Source of the DNA: Alphaproteobacteria bacterium
GTDB taxonomy: Bacteria; Pseudomonadota; Alphaproteobacteria; Rhizobiales; Hyphomicrobiaceae
DNA: 56,496 bases
Assembly (NCBI GenBank): GCA_022600345.1
Contig: JAHZKP010000140.1
Coordinates: 1-56,496 of the forward strand
Direction: 5' to 3'
A program made the position numbers and the translations under genes. Below, in pieces: positions 26,693 through 36,366 of the stretch. The notes under the pieces were generated by a model. The model saw only the letters and a list, made by a program, of their open reading frames with translations, was not told the origin of the DNA and did not search any database. Positions within the stretch are counted from its first letter, which is position 1. The number at the start of each line of letters is the position of its first letter.

Positions 26693-27774
26693 CACGACGT
26701 TCCAAGCCGGCCGGAATAACTCACTGCGTCGGAGTCGCGGGGGATCACTTCACCGATTAGAAACGGCGTTTCGCCAGCTTCCTGGAGGGCCGCCACGACT
26801 TCTCCAGAGCGCCCCGGCGAGGCAACGACGACCATGCCGATGCCGCAGTTGAATGTGCGCAGCATTTCGTCGTCTGGAAGATTGCCGGCATTTGCCAGCC
26901 ATTGAAATACAGGAGCGGCCTGCCAGGCATCCAGGTCGATGCGGGCAGCCAGGTGTTCAGGTAGAACGCGGGGGATGTTTTCGCTCAATCCGCCGCCGGT
27001 GATGTGGGCCAGCGCCCTGATCGCAGCGCGCGAGGGGCCGGTTGCGCGCAAAGCTGCCAACAATGGCTTCACGTAAAGACGGGTCGGGGCCAACAACGTC
27101 TGGGCGACAGTACCGCTTGATCCCCAAGGGGCTTTCGCGTTCCAGTCCAGGTCGCTTTTTTCGACAAGCTTGCGGACCAGGGAATAGCCGTTGGAGTGGA
27201 TGCCGGAAGATGACAGGCCGATCAGCCGGTCGCCGGCGGCAATGTTGGGCATCGGCAGGATGCAGTCGCGTTCGACGGCGCCGACGGCAAAGCCAGCAAG
27301 ATCGTAGTCGCCGCCTGAGTACATGCCGGGCATTTCAGCGGTTTCCCCGCCGATCAGCGCACATCCCGATTCGCGGCAGGCTGCGGCAATGCCGGCAATC
27401 ACATCGCGGGCGATTGCAACATCGAGTTGGCCGGTGGCCATGTAGTCGAGAAAGAACAACGGTTCAGCGCCCTGGACGATCAGGTCGTTGACGCACATGG
27501 CGACGAGGTCGGTGCCAATGGTGGCGTGATTGCCGGTATCGATGGCTATGCGCAATTTGGTGCCGACGCCGTCGGTTGCGGCGACCAGGACGGGATCGCG
27601 AAAGCCGGCCTGTTTCAGGTCGAACAGGCCGCCGAATCCACCAATCGCACCGTCGGCCCCGGGCCTGCTGGTGGCTTTGGCCAACGGGGCTATGCTCGAA
27701 ACAAGGGCATTGCCGGCGTCGATATCAACACCGGCATCACGGTAAGTGACGGGGCTCTTGGTCTCGTCGGTCAT
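26692..27774 (-). CDS. purM: Phosphoribosylformylglycinamidine cyclo-ligase
   Basis: PurM (AIR synthetase) closes the imidazole ring in purine synthesis using ATP. The 360-residue protein has the family start [16 protein letters not shown], then [28 protein letters not shown] and [18 protein letters not shown] 27774 was chosen; an upstream frame adds 44 residues not expected for the family. It is divergently arranged with the DUF2066 gene over a gap of about 120 bp. Confidence 0.96.
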   Translation of the reverse strand: MTDETKSPVTYRDAGVDIDAGNALVSSIAPLAKATSRPGADGAIGGFGGLFDLKQAGFRDPVLVAATDGVGTKLRIAIDTGNHATIGTDLVAMCVNDLIVQGAEPLFFLDYMATGQLDVAIARDVIAGIAAACRESGCALIGGETAEMPGMYSGGDYDLAGFAVGAVERDCILPMPNIAAGDRLIGLSSSGIHSNGYSLVRKLVEKSDLDWNAKAPWGSSGTVAQTLLAPTRLYVKPLLAALRATGPSRAAIRALAHITGGGLSENIPRVLPEHLAARIDLDAWQAAPVFQWLANAGNLPDDEMLRTFNCGIGMVVVASPGRSGEVVAALQEAGETPFLIGEVIPRDSDAVSYSGRLGTS

Positions 27775-27897
27775 TGTGTCGTTCGCGACCTCGTATCGAA
27801 GAATTGGATCTGCTACAAGCATGCTCCCGCCCGGACTGCCCCAATAACGCGCACCGGTCAAGGCGGGACGCCGATGAAGACGAGGGAGAACGCCCAG

Positions 27898-29028
27898 ATG
27901 GGTCAAGGATTTATCCGTGTTTGGTTGCCGTCAATGCCGGTCGCGGCATTGCTGGGCTTGATTGCCGGCCTTGTAACTCTTACCGGGTTTGCGAACGCTG
28001 CAGGGGGATCTGAGCGGGCTTATACGGTGGCGAACTTCCCGGTTCAGGCGACCGCCAAGAATGCCGTCGCTGCGAAAAAGGCAGCGATTGCCGATGGGCA
28101 GTCGGCGGCGCTGAGGTCGCTGTTGAAGCGCATCGTTCCGGTTACCGCTTATGGCCGGTTGCGGCAGATGGGCGAGGTCAATGCTGCTGACTATATCGAT
28201 GGATTGTCGGTTCGTAGCGAGCAGAATTCCTCAACCGAATATTACGCCTCTTTGGATTTTGCCTTCCAGGCCGACAGCGTGCGCCAACTATTGCGCCAAC
28301 GCGGCGTGCCGTTCATCGACGAGCAGGCGCCCGCGGTGACATTGGTGACGGTTAGCATGGGAGCTGACGGACAGCCGGAACGTTCTGCGGGGCCTTGGGG
28401 CGAGATTTGGAAATCTCTCGATCTGAAGAACGCGATTTCACCGCTCAACGTTGCCGGCCTGCGGGCGACGATCCACGCTGATGTGTTGGCGGGGCTGGCC
28501 CAAGGGGATGCTGCGCGCGGCATGCGGATCTTGTCGAGCGAGTATGGAAGTGACCTGATTTTGGTGGCGCAGGCCAAGGTCGATACGGCGGCCAACAAGC
28601 TCAACGTCTCGGTCTCGGGGCGCGATGGCGTCGGGCCAATGAACTGGTCGCGCAGTTATCGGATCTACGATGGCGATGTTGCTTACGCCATGGAGCTTGC
28701 GGCCGTCGTGACGTTGGGCGTTATCGAAGGCCGCTGGAAAGCTGCGAAAGCCCGCCAATCTGGCGGATTGCAGGCCCTGGCGCAGCCGGCCAGTCAGTTC
28801 CGCGTCGAAGTGCTGTTTAACAGCGCCAGGGACTGGTACCGGCTGCAGCGTGAGTTGGCGGGCCTCGATGGGGTTGGCGATTTCCGGGTCGAAGCGGTTT
28901 CGGCGCGCAGTGCGGACGTGTCGCTTGCCTATCCAGGCGGCGGAAGCGGCCTTTCCAACGCGTTGGCGCGCAAGGGGTATTCGCTGGTCGAAGCGGGTGA
29001 CCGCTGGATCATGCGCCAGAGGTTTTAA
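27898..29028 (+). CDS. DUF2066 domain protein, exported
   Basis: The 376-residue protein has an N-terminal signal or anchor ([20 protein letters not shown]) and then a long DUF2066-type region: [55 protein letters not shown] and a C-terminal repeat ending [10 protein letters not shown]. The family is frequently next to purM and hdaA in alphaproteobacteria, but its role is not established. GAGGGAGAA upstream supports ATG 27898; ATG 27874 is an alternative. Confidence 0.82.
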   Translation: MGQGFIRVWLPSMPVAALLGLIAGLVTLTGFANAAGGSERAYTVANFPVQATAKNAVAAKKAAIADGQSAALRSLLKRIVPVTAYGRLRQMGEVNAADYIDGLSVRSEQNSSTEYYASLDFAFQADSVRQLLRQRGVPFIDEQAPAVTLVTVSMGADGQPERSAGPWGEIWKSLDLKNAISPLNVAGLRATIHADVLAGLAQGDAARGMRILSSEYGSDLILVAQAKVDTAANKLNVSVSGRDGVGPMNWSRSYRIYDGDVAYAMELAAVVTLGVIEGRWKAAKARQSGGLQALAQPASQFRVEVLFNSARDWYRLQRELAGLDGVGDFRVEAVSARSADVSLAYPGGGSGLSNALARKGYSLVEAGDRWIMRQRF

Positions 29029-29171
29029 CAGCGGCCAATGGCCTGGCGGAATGGACTTGTGTCCTGAGCGCGATTGGGAAGATTGGCTTGTGTGCGATTC
29101 AGCACCGTTGGACGGCAGAAACGAACAATGCAAAATAACGCATGCGAAATGGGCTGTAGGAACCGGCTGGA

Positions 29172-29711
29172 TTGAAGGCGCACAACTTACCCAATCTGAT
29201 CACTGTGGGACGCACCTTTTTGGTGCCGGTCGTCTTCTGGCTGGTGCTTGAAGGCCGGGACGGCGCGGCGTTCGTTTTGTTCGTGATTGCAGGTCTGTCG
29301 GATGGCCTTGATGGCTACCTTGCGCGCCGCTTCGATTGGCGAACGGAACTTGGCGCCTATCTGGACCCGTTGGCCGACAAGCTTTTGCTCGTATCCATTT
29401 TTGTCGCCCTTGGGATGCGCGGCGATGTTCCCTCCTGGCTGGTTATCGTCGTTGTTGCGCGCGACATCATGATCCTCATGGCGGTGATCTTATCGTGGAT
29501 GCTTCACAAACCGGTCGAAATCGATCCGCTACTGGTGTCCAAGGTCAATACGGCCGCACAGATTGCGCTGGCCGCGCTGGTGTTGGCGGATCAGGCATTT
29601 TCTTTGGGGTGGGGTAGCGGCCGGGACGTTATGATCTGGCTGACCGCGGCGTTGACGGTGGGGTCCTTGCTGGCCTACTTGCGCAACTGGATCGCCCATA
29701 TGACGGCTTGA
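29172..29711 (+). CDS. CDP-alcohol phosphatidyltransferase family protein
   Basis: The 179-residue membrane protein carries the complete family motif SDGLDGYLARRFDWRTELGA then YLDPLADK (DGxxAR...GxxxDxxxD), which binds the CDP-alcohol and metal. About five membrane helices follow. Such enzymes make phosphatidylglycerol phosphate or related phospholipids. The start is TTG at 29172 because NLPNLITVGR begins six residues in; no ATG is suitable. It is in line with the DUF2066, AI-2E and hdaA genes. Confidence 0.88.
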   Translation: MKAHNLPNLITVGRTFLVPVVFWLVLEGRDGAAFVLFVIAGLSDGLDGYLARRFDWRTELGAYLDPLADKLLLVSIFVALGMRGDVPSWLVIVVVARDIMILMAVILSWMLHKPVEIDPLLVSKVNTAAQIALAALVLADQAFSLGWGSGRDVMIWLTAALTVGSLLAYLRNWIAHMTA

Positions 29712-29832
29712 ACTGGAACCTTTCGGGCAGCCGGGGAGCGGGCCAGGAATTGGTTGCGGTTGTTTTGTGCGTCGAAAAATACGCCTGAGTGTTCTGCCCG
29801 GTGTTTTAAGGAAATCGTGAGGGGAAGACGGG

Positions 29833-30924
29833 ATGAAGATCGAGCGGCAGGCATTTTTCTGGCTGATGGTGGCAGCACTCTTCTTCTTTCTGATCGATCA
29901 GTTGAAGGAGATCTTATTGCCGTTCGTGGTCGGGATCGGGTTTGCCTACGGGCTCAATCCGGTGGCCGATATGTTGGAACGCAAAGGCGTTTCACGGGCT
30001 GTTGCCTCCATTCTCCTGGTTAGCCTGCTGATAATTTTCTTCGTGCTGCTGGTGGTTTTTCTGGCACCTGTGGTGATTGCCCAGGCCAGCCAATTCATGG
30101 AAGCGCTGCCGGGTGAACTGGTCAGGTTGCGCGGGCTGATGGAGACCTGGGCGCGGGACAATCTGGGGCAATCGTTTCCACAGGCGGAGCAATCGATCGG
30201 CGAGGCGGTCAACTGGGTGTCGGAAAACAGCGGTACGGTTGCCAGCTGGGTGGCGCAGTCGGTTTGGACGCAGGGGCGGGCGCTGTTTGCAATCGTATCG
30301 TTGTTGTTGATAGCGCCGCTGGTGACCTTCTATCTGTTGATCGACTGGAAGCGAATGCTGGCCGAGGTCGACAATGCGCTGCCGCGCGAGCATGCCGATA
30401 CGTTGCGCAGCATGGGCCGCGATATCAACGCGGCCGTTGGGGCGTTCGTGCGCGGTCAGGGAACCGTTTGCCTGGTGCTGGGGCTGTTTTATGCGCTGGG
30501 GTTGTGGCTGGTCGGTCTGGACTATGGCGTGTTGATCGGGTTTGCGACGGGGCTGATGGCGTTCGTTCCGTTTCTTGGCTGGATTGTCGGGACGATCACG
30601 GCGACGACGCTGGCGGTGATACAATTCTGGCCGCATTGGTTTCCAGTGATCCTGGTGGTGTGTGTGTTCCTTGCAGGCCAGGCATTGGACGCGGGGTTCT
30701 TGTCGCCGAAGGTCGTGGGGCCGAAGATCGGATTGCATCCTGTGTGGCTGATCTTTGCACTGTTCGCGTTCAGCTACTTGTTTGGGTTGGTGGGAACTCT
30801 TGTCGCCGTGCCGATGGCGGCAGCCGTCGGGGTTATCGTTCGCTATAGTGTGCGGGCCTACCGGGCGAGTTCGGTTTATACCGGCGACGTGCCTGTTGTC
30901 GGAGACGGTAGCGATAAGGTTTGA
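29833..30924 (+). CDS. AI-2E family transporter (PerM-like)
   Basis: The 363-residue protein has about eight membrane helices in the layout of the AI-2E/PerM family: a short pair, a periplasmic domain of some 60 residues (MEALPGELVRLRGLMETW), then APLVTFYLLIDWKRM and a run of helices with GLDYGVLIGFATGLMAFVPFLGWIVGTI. Family members are reported as autoinducer exporters or Na+/H+ antiporters; many, including those beside hdaA, have no proven substrate. Confidence 0.92.
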   Translation: MKIERQAFFWLMVAALFFFLIDQLKEILLPFVVGIGFAYGLNPVADMLERKGVSRAVASILLVSLLIIFFVLLVVFLAPVVIAQASQFMEALPGELVRLRGLMETWARDNLGQSFPQAEQSIGEAVNWVSENSGTVASWVAQSVWTQGRALFAIVSLLLIAPLVTFYLLIDWKRMLAEVDNALPREHADTLRSMGRDINAAVGAFVRGQGTVCLVLGLFYALGLWLVGLDYGVLIGFATGLMAFVPFLGWIVGTITATTLAVIQFWPHWFPVILVVCVFLAGQALDAGFLSPKVVGPKIGLHPVWLIFALFAFSYLFGLVGTLVAVPMAAAVGVIVRYSVRAYRASSVYTGDVPVVGDGSDKV

Positions 30925-30995
30925 GACGCTCGACTGAGGGTGAGTAGTGAGTAGTTTGTAGTCTGAAACGAACAGCGATTAGCGATCCGATCTTT

Positions 30996-31688
30996 ATGTC
31001 CACGCAACCACAACAGCTGGTCTTCGACCTGCCGCACCGTTCCGCCCTTGAGTTGGAAGACTTTCTTGTCAGCGGTTCCAACCAGGGTGCAATCGATCTG
31101 ATCGACGGAGCGGTTAGTTGGCCCAATGGAGCCGCGCTGGTTGTCGGACCGGCCGGTTCAGGCAAAAGCCACCTGGCCCATGTCTGGCGGGAAAAGACGC
31201 AAGCGGTGCTGCTTGGTGCGGATGTTGCCGATGAGGCGACGGCGCGCGGTGCCGCCGAAGCCGGGGCGGTTGTTGTCGAAGATCTCGACCGGGGCATTGG
31301 CGACGAAGCGGCGCTGTTTCATTTGCTGAATATCGCCCGCCAGGGCAAGGCGCTGGTCCTATTCACATCGCAGTTGCCAGCCGGCGATCTGAATATCGCA
31401 CTACCCGATTTGCGTTCGCGGGTTTGCGCGCTGCCGGTGGCTGAAATCGCAGCGCCGGATGAAGCGTTGCTGCAGGCGGTGCTGGTTAAGCTGTTCAGCG
31501 ATCGCCAGCTTGGCGTTGAGCCGGGCGTCATCAGTTTTCTGATGGTGCGGATGGAGCGCTCAATGGCGGCGGCCAATGCCATTGTTGCCCAGGTCGACAG
31601 GCTGGGGTTGGCGATGCGCCGCAGGGTGACCAAGCAACTCGTGCAAAAAGCGCTCGATAGCCTGCCAAAGGCCGATGCCGGCGAATGA
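30996..31688 (+). CDS. hdaA: HdaA/DnaA-family regulator of replication initiation
   Basis: The 230-residue protein is a DnaA-like AAA+ protein without the DNA-binding domain. The N-terminal QQLVFDLPHR is the sliding-clamp-binding motif (QL-x-F/L type) needed for regulatory inactivation of DnaA-ATP. VVGPAGSGKSHLAH is the Walker A, and VVVEDLDRG the Walker B-like site. In alphaproteobacteria hdaA lies next to an AI-2E permease and upstream of ppk, as here. Confidence 0.93.
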   Translation: MSTQPQQLVFDLPHRSALELEDFLVSGSNQGAIDLIDGAVSWPNGAALVVGPAGSGKSHLAHVWREKTQAVLLGADVADEATARGAAEAGAVVVEDLDRGIGDEAALFHLLNIARQGKALVLFTSQLPAGDLNIALPDLRSRVCALPVAEIAAPDEALLQAVLVKLFSDRQLGVEPGVISFLMVRMERSMAAANAIVAQVDRLGLAMRRRVTKQLVQKALDSLPKADAGE

Positions 31689-31918
31689 AAAGCCGTGGTG
31701 TCAGGTTCTTGGAGGTTTATTATTAGTCCCCATATTCGCTGGAGAGACTGATTTCGGGCAATGTCAATGTTCCCTAGATCGTTCAGATATTTATAACGCT
31801 GCAATCAATTTCTGAGAGAACTATATTCAATTCGTCTACCGGTCATAAAAGTTTGGAATAATCGGCCGGTGCTGGATTGATGCTCAATTCTGAAGTCAAG
31901 CGACTCAAGGAGAATATA

Positions 31919-34126
31919 ATGTCGGCTGCCAAGCGTCATACGGCGCAATCCAAATCGGCCCGGAAGGCAGCCGAGCGAATTGCAAAGGCGGAACAGGCGC
32001 CCGAAGGACCGCAACGCTACTACAACCGTGAACTCTCCTGGTTGCAGTTTAATGCACGCGTGCTGGAGGAAGCCAGCAATACGCGGCATCCGTTGCTGGA
32101 GCGGTTGCGCTTTCTTTCCATTTCGGCGTCAAATCTGGATGAGTTCTTCATGGTTCGCGTGGCCGGTATCCAGGGCCAAATCCTCAATGGCGTGACCAGC
32201 CTTTCGCAGGATGGTCTGACGCCTGCCCGGCAGCTTGATGAGATCAACAAATTCGTTGCCGGACTGGTTGAGCGCAAACAGGACTGCTGGAATGTGCTGC
32301 GGGGTGAATTGAATAAAGCCGGCATTTCGATCGTCGGGCCTGATGATTTGTCGGCGGGCGAACAGGCCTGGATCGAAGAGGAATTCTATAGCCACATCTT
32401 TCCGATCCTGACGCCGATCGCGGTCGATCCTTCGCATCCTTTCCCGTTCATCCTCAACAAGGGGCTGACGCTTGCCGTCCTGATGGAGCACGAGGTTTCA
32501 GAGCGACGTCAGAACGGACTTGTGCCGATCCCGACACAACTTGATAGGTTCATCACGCTGCAGTCGGAGGACGGTGACAACAACAAGATGCGTTTCATTC
32601 CCGTCGAGGATGTGATCGGGATGTACCTGGGCGACCTGTTCCCGCGTTTTACAATTCAGGCGAAGGGGGCGTTTCGGGTTCTTCGTGATAGCGATGTCGA
32701 GTTGGAAGAAGAAGCCGAAGATCTGGTGCAGACGTTTGAAAACCTCCTCAAGCGACGGCGGCGCGGTCACGTCATCCGACTTGAAATCGATAAACGAATG
32801 GCGCCTGAGCTGAGGGAATTCGTCATTGAAGAATTGAAGGTCGCAAAACCGGGCGTGTTCGTGAAGAAGGGCTTGTTGGGGTTTGCGGATACATCGCAGT
32901 TGATCGGGTCTGAGCGGCCTGACTTGTTGTTCAAGCCGTTCAATATCCGCTACCCGGAGCGGGTGCGCGAATATGAGGGGAACATCTTTGCGGCCATCAA
33001 GGCGAAGGACTTCGTGGTTCATCACCCCTATGAGTCGTTTGACGTGGTCGTTCAATATCTGCGCCAGGCGGTCAGAGACCCCAACGTTCTGGCGATTAAA
33101 TGGACGCTTTATCGGACGTCGAAGCAGTCGCCTATTGTCGAGGCGCTGAAAGATGCCGTAGAGGCAGGCAAGACCGTGACGGCGGTTGTCGAATTGAGGG
33201 CGCGGTTCGATGAAGCGGCAAATATTCGGTGGGCGCGCGACCTAGAGAATGCGGGCGTGCATGTCGTCTACGGTTTCATCGAACTCAAGACGCATGCCAA
33301 GCTGGGCATCATCGTGCGGCGCGAGGGGAGCGATCTGGTGACCTACTCGCACATCGGTACGGGCAATTACCATCCGCAGACGGCCAAGATCTATACCGAT
33401 TTGTCGCTGTTCACCGACAATGCCGAGATTGCCGGTGACGTGACGCGGATCTTGAATTTCGTCACCGGATACGGGGAGCCTGGCAAGCTGTCGAAGATGG
33501 CCGCAAGCCCGAATGGCATCCGGGAGCGTATCGTTGACCATCTGTCGGAAGAGATGGAACACGCGCGCGCGGGCCGGCCGGCGGTGGCGTGGCTGAAGAT
33601 GAATTCGCTCGTCGATCGGAAAATTATCGAGGCGCTATATGAAGCCAGCCAGGCGGGTGTCGATATCGAGTTGGTCGTGCGGGGGATATGTTGTCTGAGG
33701 CCCGGAGTGCCCGGATTGTCGGAGCGTATTCGCGTTAAAAGCGTGATCGGGCGCTTTCTGGAGCATTCGCGGATTTATTGTTTCGGTCAGGGCAAGGGTT
33801 TGCCGTCGCCGGAAGCAGCCGTTTATATTTCGTCTGCCGACCTTATGCAGCGCAATCTCGACCGCCGCGTGGAAGCCATGGCGCCGGTTCTCAACGAGAC
33901 GACGCATGAGCAGGTGCTCAATCAGATCATGGTGGCCAACCTGATGGACAATCAGCAGAGTTGGCGAATTCTGCCTGACGGCAGTTCAGAACGGATCCAT
34001 CCCGCCGAGGGAGAGGAGCCGTTCAATGCGCATGAGTACTTCATGACCAATCCGAGCCTTTCCGGGCGCGGGGAAGCGGCGCTGAAGGATGGGCCGCCTA
34101 TCGTGCAGATAATGCCGAAGAAGTAG
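31919..34126 (+). CDS. ppk: Polyphosphate kinase 1
   Basis: Ppk1 makes inorganic polyphosphate from ATP reversibly. The 735-residue protein has the family order: [64 protein letters not shown] with the phospho-histidine, [19 protein letters not shown] and [10 protein letters not shown] with the second conserved His. AAGGAGA at 31907-31913 fixes ATG 31919. The first 25 residues are a basic tail. Its counterpart ppx lies 2 kb on, oppositely oriented. Confidence 0.96.
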   Translation: MSAAKRHTAQSKSARKAAERIAKAEQAPEGPQRYYNRELSWLQFNARVLEEASNTRHPLLERLRFLSISASNLDEFFMVRVAGIQGQILNGVTSLSQDGLTPARQLDEINKFVAGLVERKQDCWNVLRGELNKAGISIVGPDDLSAGEQAWIEEEFYSHIFPILTPIAVDPSHPFPFILNKGLTLAVLMEHEVSERRQNGLVPIPTQLDRFITLQSEDGDNNKMRFIPVEDVIGMYLGDLFPRFTIQAKGAFRVLRDSDVELEEEAEDLVQTFENLLKRRRRGHVIRLEIDKRMAPELREFVIEELKVAKPGVFVKKGLLGFADTSQLIGSERPDLLFKPFNIRYPERVREYEGNIFAAIKAKDFVVHHPYESFDVVVQYLRQAVRDPNVLAIKWTLYRTSKQSPIVEALKDAVEAGKTVTAVVELRARFDEAANIRWARDLENAGVHVVYGFIELKTHAKLGIIVRREGSDLVTYSHIGTGNYHPQTAKIYTDLSLFTDNAEIAGDVTRILNFVTGYGEPGKLSKMAASPNGIRERIVDHLSEEMEHARAGRPAVAWLKMNSLVDRKIIEALYEASQAGVDIELVVRGICCLRPGVPGLSERIRVKSVIGRFLEHSRIYCFGQGKGLPSPEAAVYISSADLMQRNLDRRVEAMAPVLNETTHEQVLNQIMVANLMDNQQSWRILPDGSSERIHPAEGEEPFNAHEYFMTNPSLSGRGEAALKDGPPIVQIMPKK

Positions 34127-34139
34127 TGGGTTGGGGCCT

Positions 34140-34724
34140 TTATTGCTGGAGGCGCTCTTCGCAACTATGCGGGTGTAATTCGCTCAGCGTCCCAATGTAG
34201 CTAACGACCAGACCGACGCCGGGGACGCAGACTTCGATGTGGAAGTGAAATTCAGAGCCGATGGCGTGCTCGTAGGAATTGCCGAACGGTGCAAGTACGA
34301 CCGGCAGCGGTACTCCCAATAAGCTCCAGCGTTCAGGTGTGAAGCTCAACCGGCCTTCGTTTAATTCCAGGCGTAGCTTGAATGCGAACCCTCCGAAGCG
34401 TTCCAGGACGCAGTGGCTGCCCGGTGGCCCGGCGGTTTGCAGGATTGTCGCGAATTGTGCCGAGCCGAATTTCCGGGTCCATTTTTCAGATTCGCCAAGC
34501 CGTTCGAAAATGACTTCAACGGGAACGCTTGGGGCTGCCTTCGGGAAGCCGAAAAGGTTGGCAATTGCCTGAGCAACGAGGCCGCTGCCCCGCTCGATGC
34601 GTGCAGATCCTGTTGCATGGATCGTCGTTTGCAGGTCGTGGATATTTCGCAAGGGAGTGGGAAGACGTTGCCAGTCTTCGCCCAGTGCGCGTTTGAAAAG
34701 CGGTTCCGGGGTTGAAGAATTCAT
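34140..34724 (-). CDS. DUF4166 domain protein
   Basis: The 194-residue protein has the DUF4166 pattern: FKRALGEDWQRLPTPLRNIH at the start, SGLVAQAIANLFGFPKAAPS, WTRKFGSAQFAT and the C-terminal EFHFHIEVCVPGVGLVVSYIG. The family often occurs with sterol or lipid-like genes, but no role is known to me. Its ATG overlaps the stop of the DCC gene (ATGA at 34721), so the two are coupled. Confidence 0.85.
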   Translation of the reverse strand: MNSSTPEPLFKRALGEDWQRLPTPLRNIHDLQTTIHATGSARIERGSGLVAQAIANLFGFPKAAPSVPVEVIFERLGESEKWTRKFGSAQFATILQTAGPPGSHCVLERFGGFAFKLRLELNEGRLSFTPERWSLLGVPLPVVLAPFGNSYEHAIGSEFHFHIEVCVPGVGLVVSYIGTLSELHPHSCEERLQQ

Positions 34725-35170
34725 GGCAGGAAGCGCTTTTTTTCAGCCTGGGTGGCAATGTAACAGGTGTCGCGCTTGCCAAACCAGCGGTATCGGTTGC
34801 GGGCAATCATTTCGTAGGCTTTATCGCGGATGCCTTCGGGGATGATGCGAAACACAGCCATGAGCGACCAGGGAAGGCCGAGGCTGACGAACATGCGGAT
34901 GGTTCCGGTCGATTTGAAATAGGCGCGGCCGTTTTCGATCAGGACATTGGTTTCGTAGTCGATGGGGTTTAGGCCGTAGTGGTGATAAAGGGCGGCACCC
35001 AGATCGGTTTGGGCTGGCAACAGGCGGTAGCGTTCGCTGCGGTCGTGCTTGAGGATGAAGCGGGCCCAGGCTGAGCACATGACGCAGACGCCATCGAAAA
35101 TGATGATCGGGTTGTCGTCGGGGAAATCAGGGACGGCAGGGTCGTCGCGATAACTGTAGGGCTTGTGCAT
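34721..35170 (-). CDS. DCC family thiol-disulfide oxidoreductase-like protein (DUF393)
   Basis: The 149-residue protein carries IIIFDGVCVMCSAWARFIL, the DGVCxxC motif of the DCC family, and later PWSLMAVFRIIPEGIRDKAY and YRWFGKRDTCYI, both typical of the family. The CxxC-like pair suggests a redox role. ATG 35170 was chosen, because residues further upstream look non-conserved. It is coupled to the DUF4166 gene. Confidence 0.88.
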   Translation of the reverse strand: MHKPYSYRDDPAVPDFPDDNPIIIFDGVCVMCSAWARFILKHDRSERYRLLPAQTDLGAALYHHYGLNPIDYETNVLIENGRAYFKSTGTIRMFVSLGLPWSLMAVFRIIPEGIRDKAYEMIARNRYRWFGKRDTCYIATQAEKKRFLP

Positions 35171-35219
35171 CGAGGGAACTCTTGGCGCGCACGGGTCGAT
35201 CATGCGCCGCCATTAATAG

Positions 35220-36143
35220 TTATCGAGGGCCGGGATCGTAACTGCGCTTTTGTTTCCAGACGTTGAAAAAGTAGGCCAGTTCGTCATCGATTTCAGGTGG
35301 CGTGACGATCTGGACGGTGACAATCTGATCGCCGGTCTGACCTGTCTTGGGATTGCGAATGCCTTTGCCTTTGAGACGGAACATGCGGCCCGACGAGGTT
35401 CCCTTGGGAAGCGTCAGTTGCACACGGCTGCCGACTGTCGAGACCTCGATCTTGCCGCCAAGAACAGCTTCATCCAGCGTGACGGGAACGTCGGCGTGGA
35501 TATCGAGGCCGTCGCGTTTGAAGCGTGGGTGGGGGCGAACCTTGATTTCGACCATGGCATCGCCGGGGTCGCCGCCCAGAAGGCCGGTGCCGCCTTTGCC
35601 TTTCAGGCGCAGAACCTGGCCATCGCCGGTGCCCTCGGGAACGGCCAGATCGAGGACGCCTCCTTCAGGCATGGTGACGCGCTTCTTGACGCCGGTAACC
35701 GATTCGACGAAATCGATCTCCAGGGTGTAGCGGACATCCTGACCGCGCCGGGCAAAGCCGTTGTTGGTGCGTGGGCCACCTGTGCGCGGACCTGACTGGC
35801 GGCCGGAATGAGCCCGGAACATCTCGTCGAAAATGCCGCTGAAATCACCGCAGCCACCTCCGCCAAAGCCGGGATGGCCGGCGCCTGCATAGGAATGCTG
35901 ATAGGTGTGACGGGGTTCTCCGTTGGCATCAATCTGGCCGGTATCGAATTGGCGGCGCTTGGGTGGGTCCCCCAGAATCTCGTAGGCAGCCGAAATGCGT
36001 TTGAAGCGCTCGGCTGCGGCCTGGTCTTGCGGATTGAGGTCGGGATGGAGTTCCTTGGCAAGCTTTCTGAAGGCGCTCCGGATTTCGCCGTCATCGGCAT
36101 TGCGCGCAACGCCCAGAATGGCATAGGGGTCGATCGCGTTCAC
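35220..36143 (-). CDS. DnaJ-type co-chaperone with C-terminal domain (CbpA-like)
   Basis: The 307-residue protein has an N-terminal J domain (DPYAILGVARNADDGEIRSA with the HPD motif in KELHPDLNP near residue 34), a Gly-rich segment (residues about 75-125), and two C-terminal beta domains (YTLEIDFVESVTGVKKRVTM and VDIHADVPVTLDEAVLGG-like LDIHADVPVTLDEAVLGGKI). There is no zinc finger, so it belongs to the CbpA class rather than DnaJ. The start is GTG at 36143, with AAGGAA six or seven bases upstream. It may stimulate DnaK. Confidence 0.9.
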   Translation of the reverse strand: MNAIDPYAILGVARNADDGEIRSAFRKLAKELHPDLNPQDQAAAERFKRISAAYEILGDPPKRRQFDTGQIDANGEPRHTYQHSYAGAGHPGFGGGGCGDFSGIFDEMFRAHSGRQSGPRTGGPRTNNGFARRGQDVRYTLEIDFVESVTGVKKRVTMPEGGVLDLAVPEGTGDGQVLRLKGKGGTGLLGGDPGDAMVEIKVRPHPRFKRDGLDIHADVPVTLDEAVLGGKIEVSTVGSRVQLTLPKGTSSGRMFRLKGKGIRNPKTGQTGDQIVTVQIVTPPEIDDELAYFFNVWKQKRSYDPGPR

Positions 36144-36366
36144 TGACGGTTCCTTCGACTGATGAGCGGCCCGGACTGGTGTGGAGCCGGGGCAGGCGGT
36201 GAATGGTTTTTTAAGTTTGAGCGGATTCGGAACAAAGCATCTATGCCGACGTGCAACCCGGCTCGATTAGCCTGTTAATGATCTACTTGCGATCAGATTG
36301 TGGCAAGCCTGCGCTGGTCGGGCTTAAAGTGGGCAATATTTCGCAGGAGGGCCAGGAACCTCCATG

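Noticed and set aside
31800-31918. A possible Pho box upstream of ppk (CGGTCATAAAAG)
   Set aside because: Only one half-site is recognisable; the second half of the expected direct repeat is missing.
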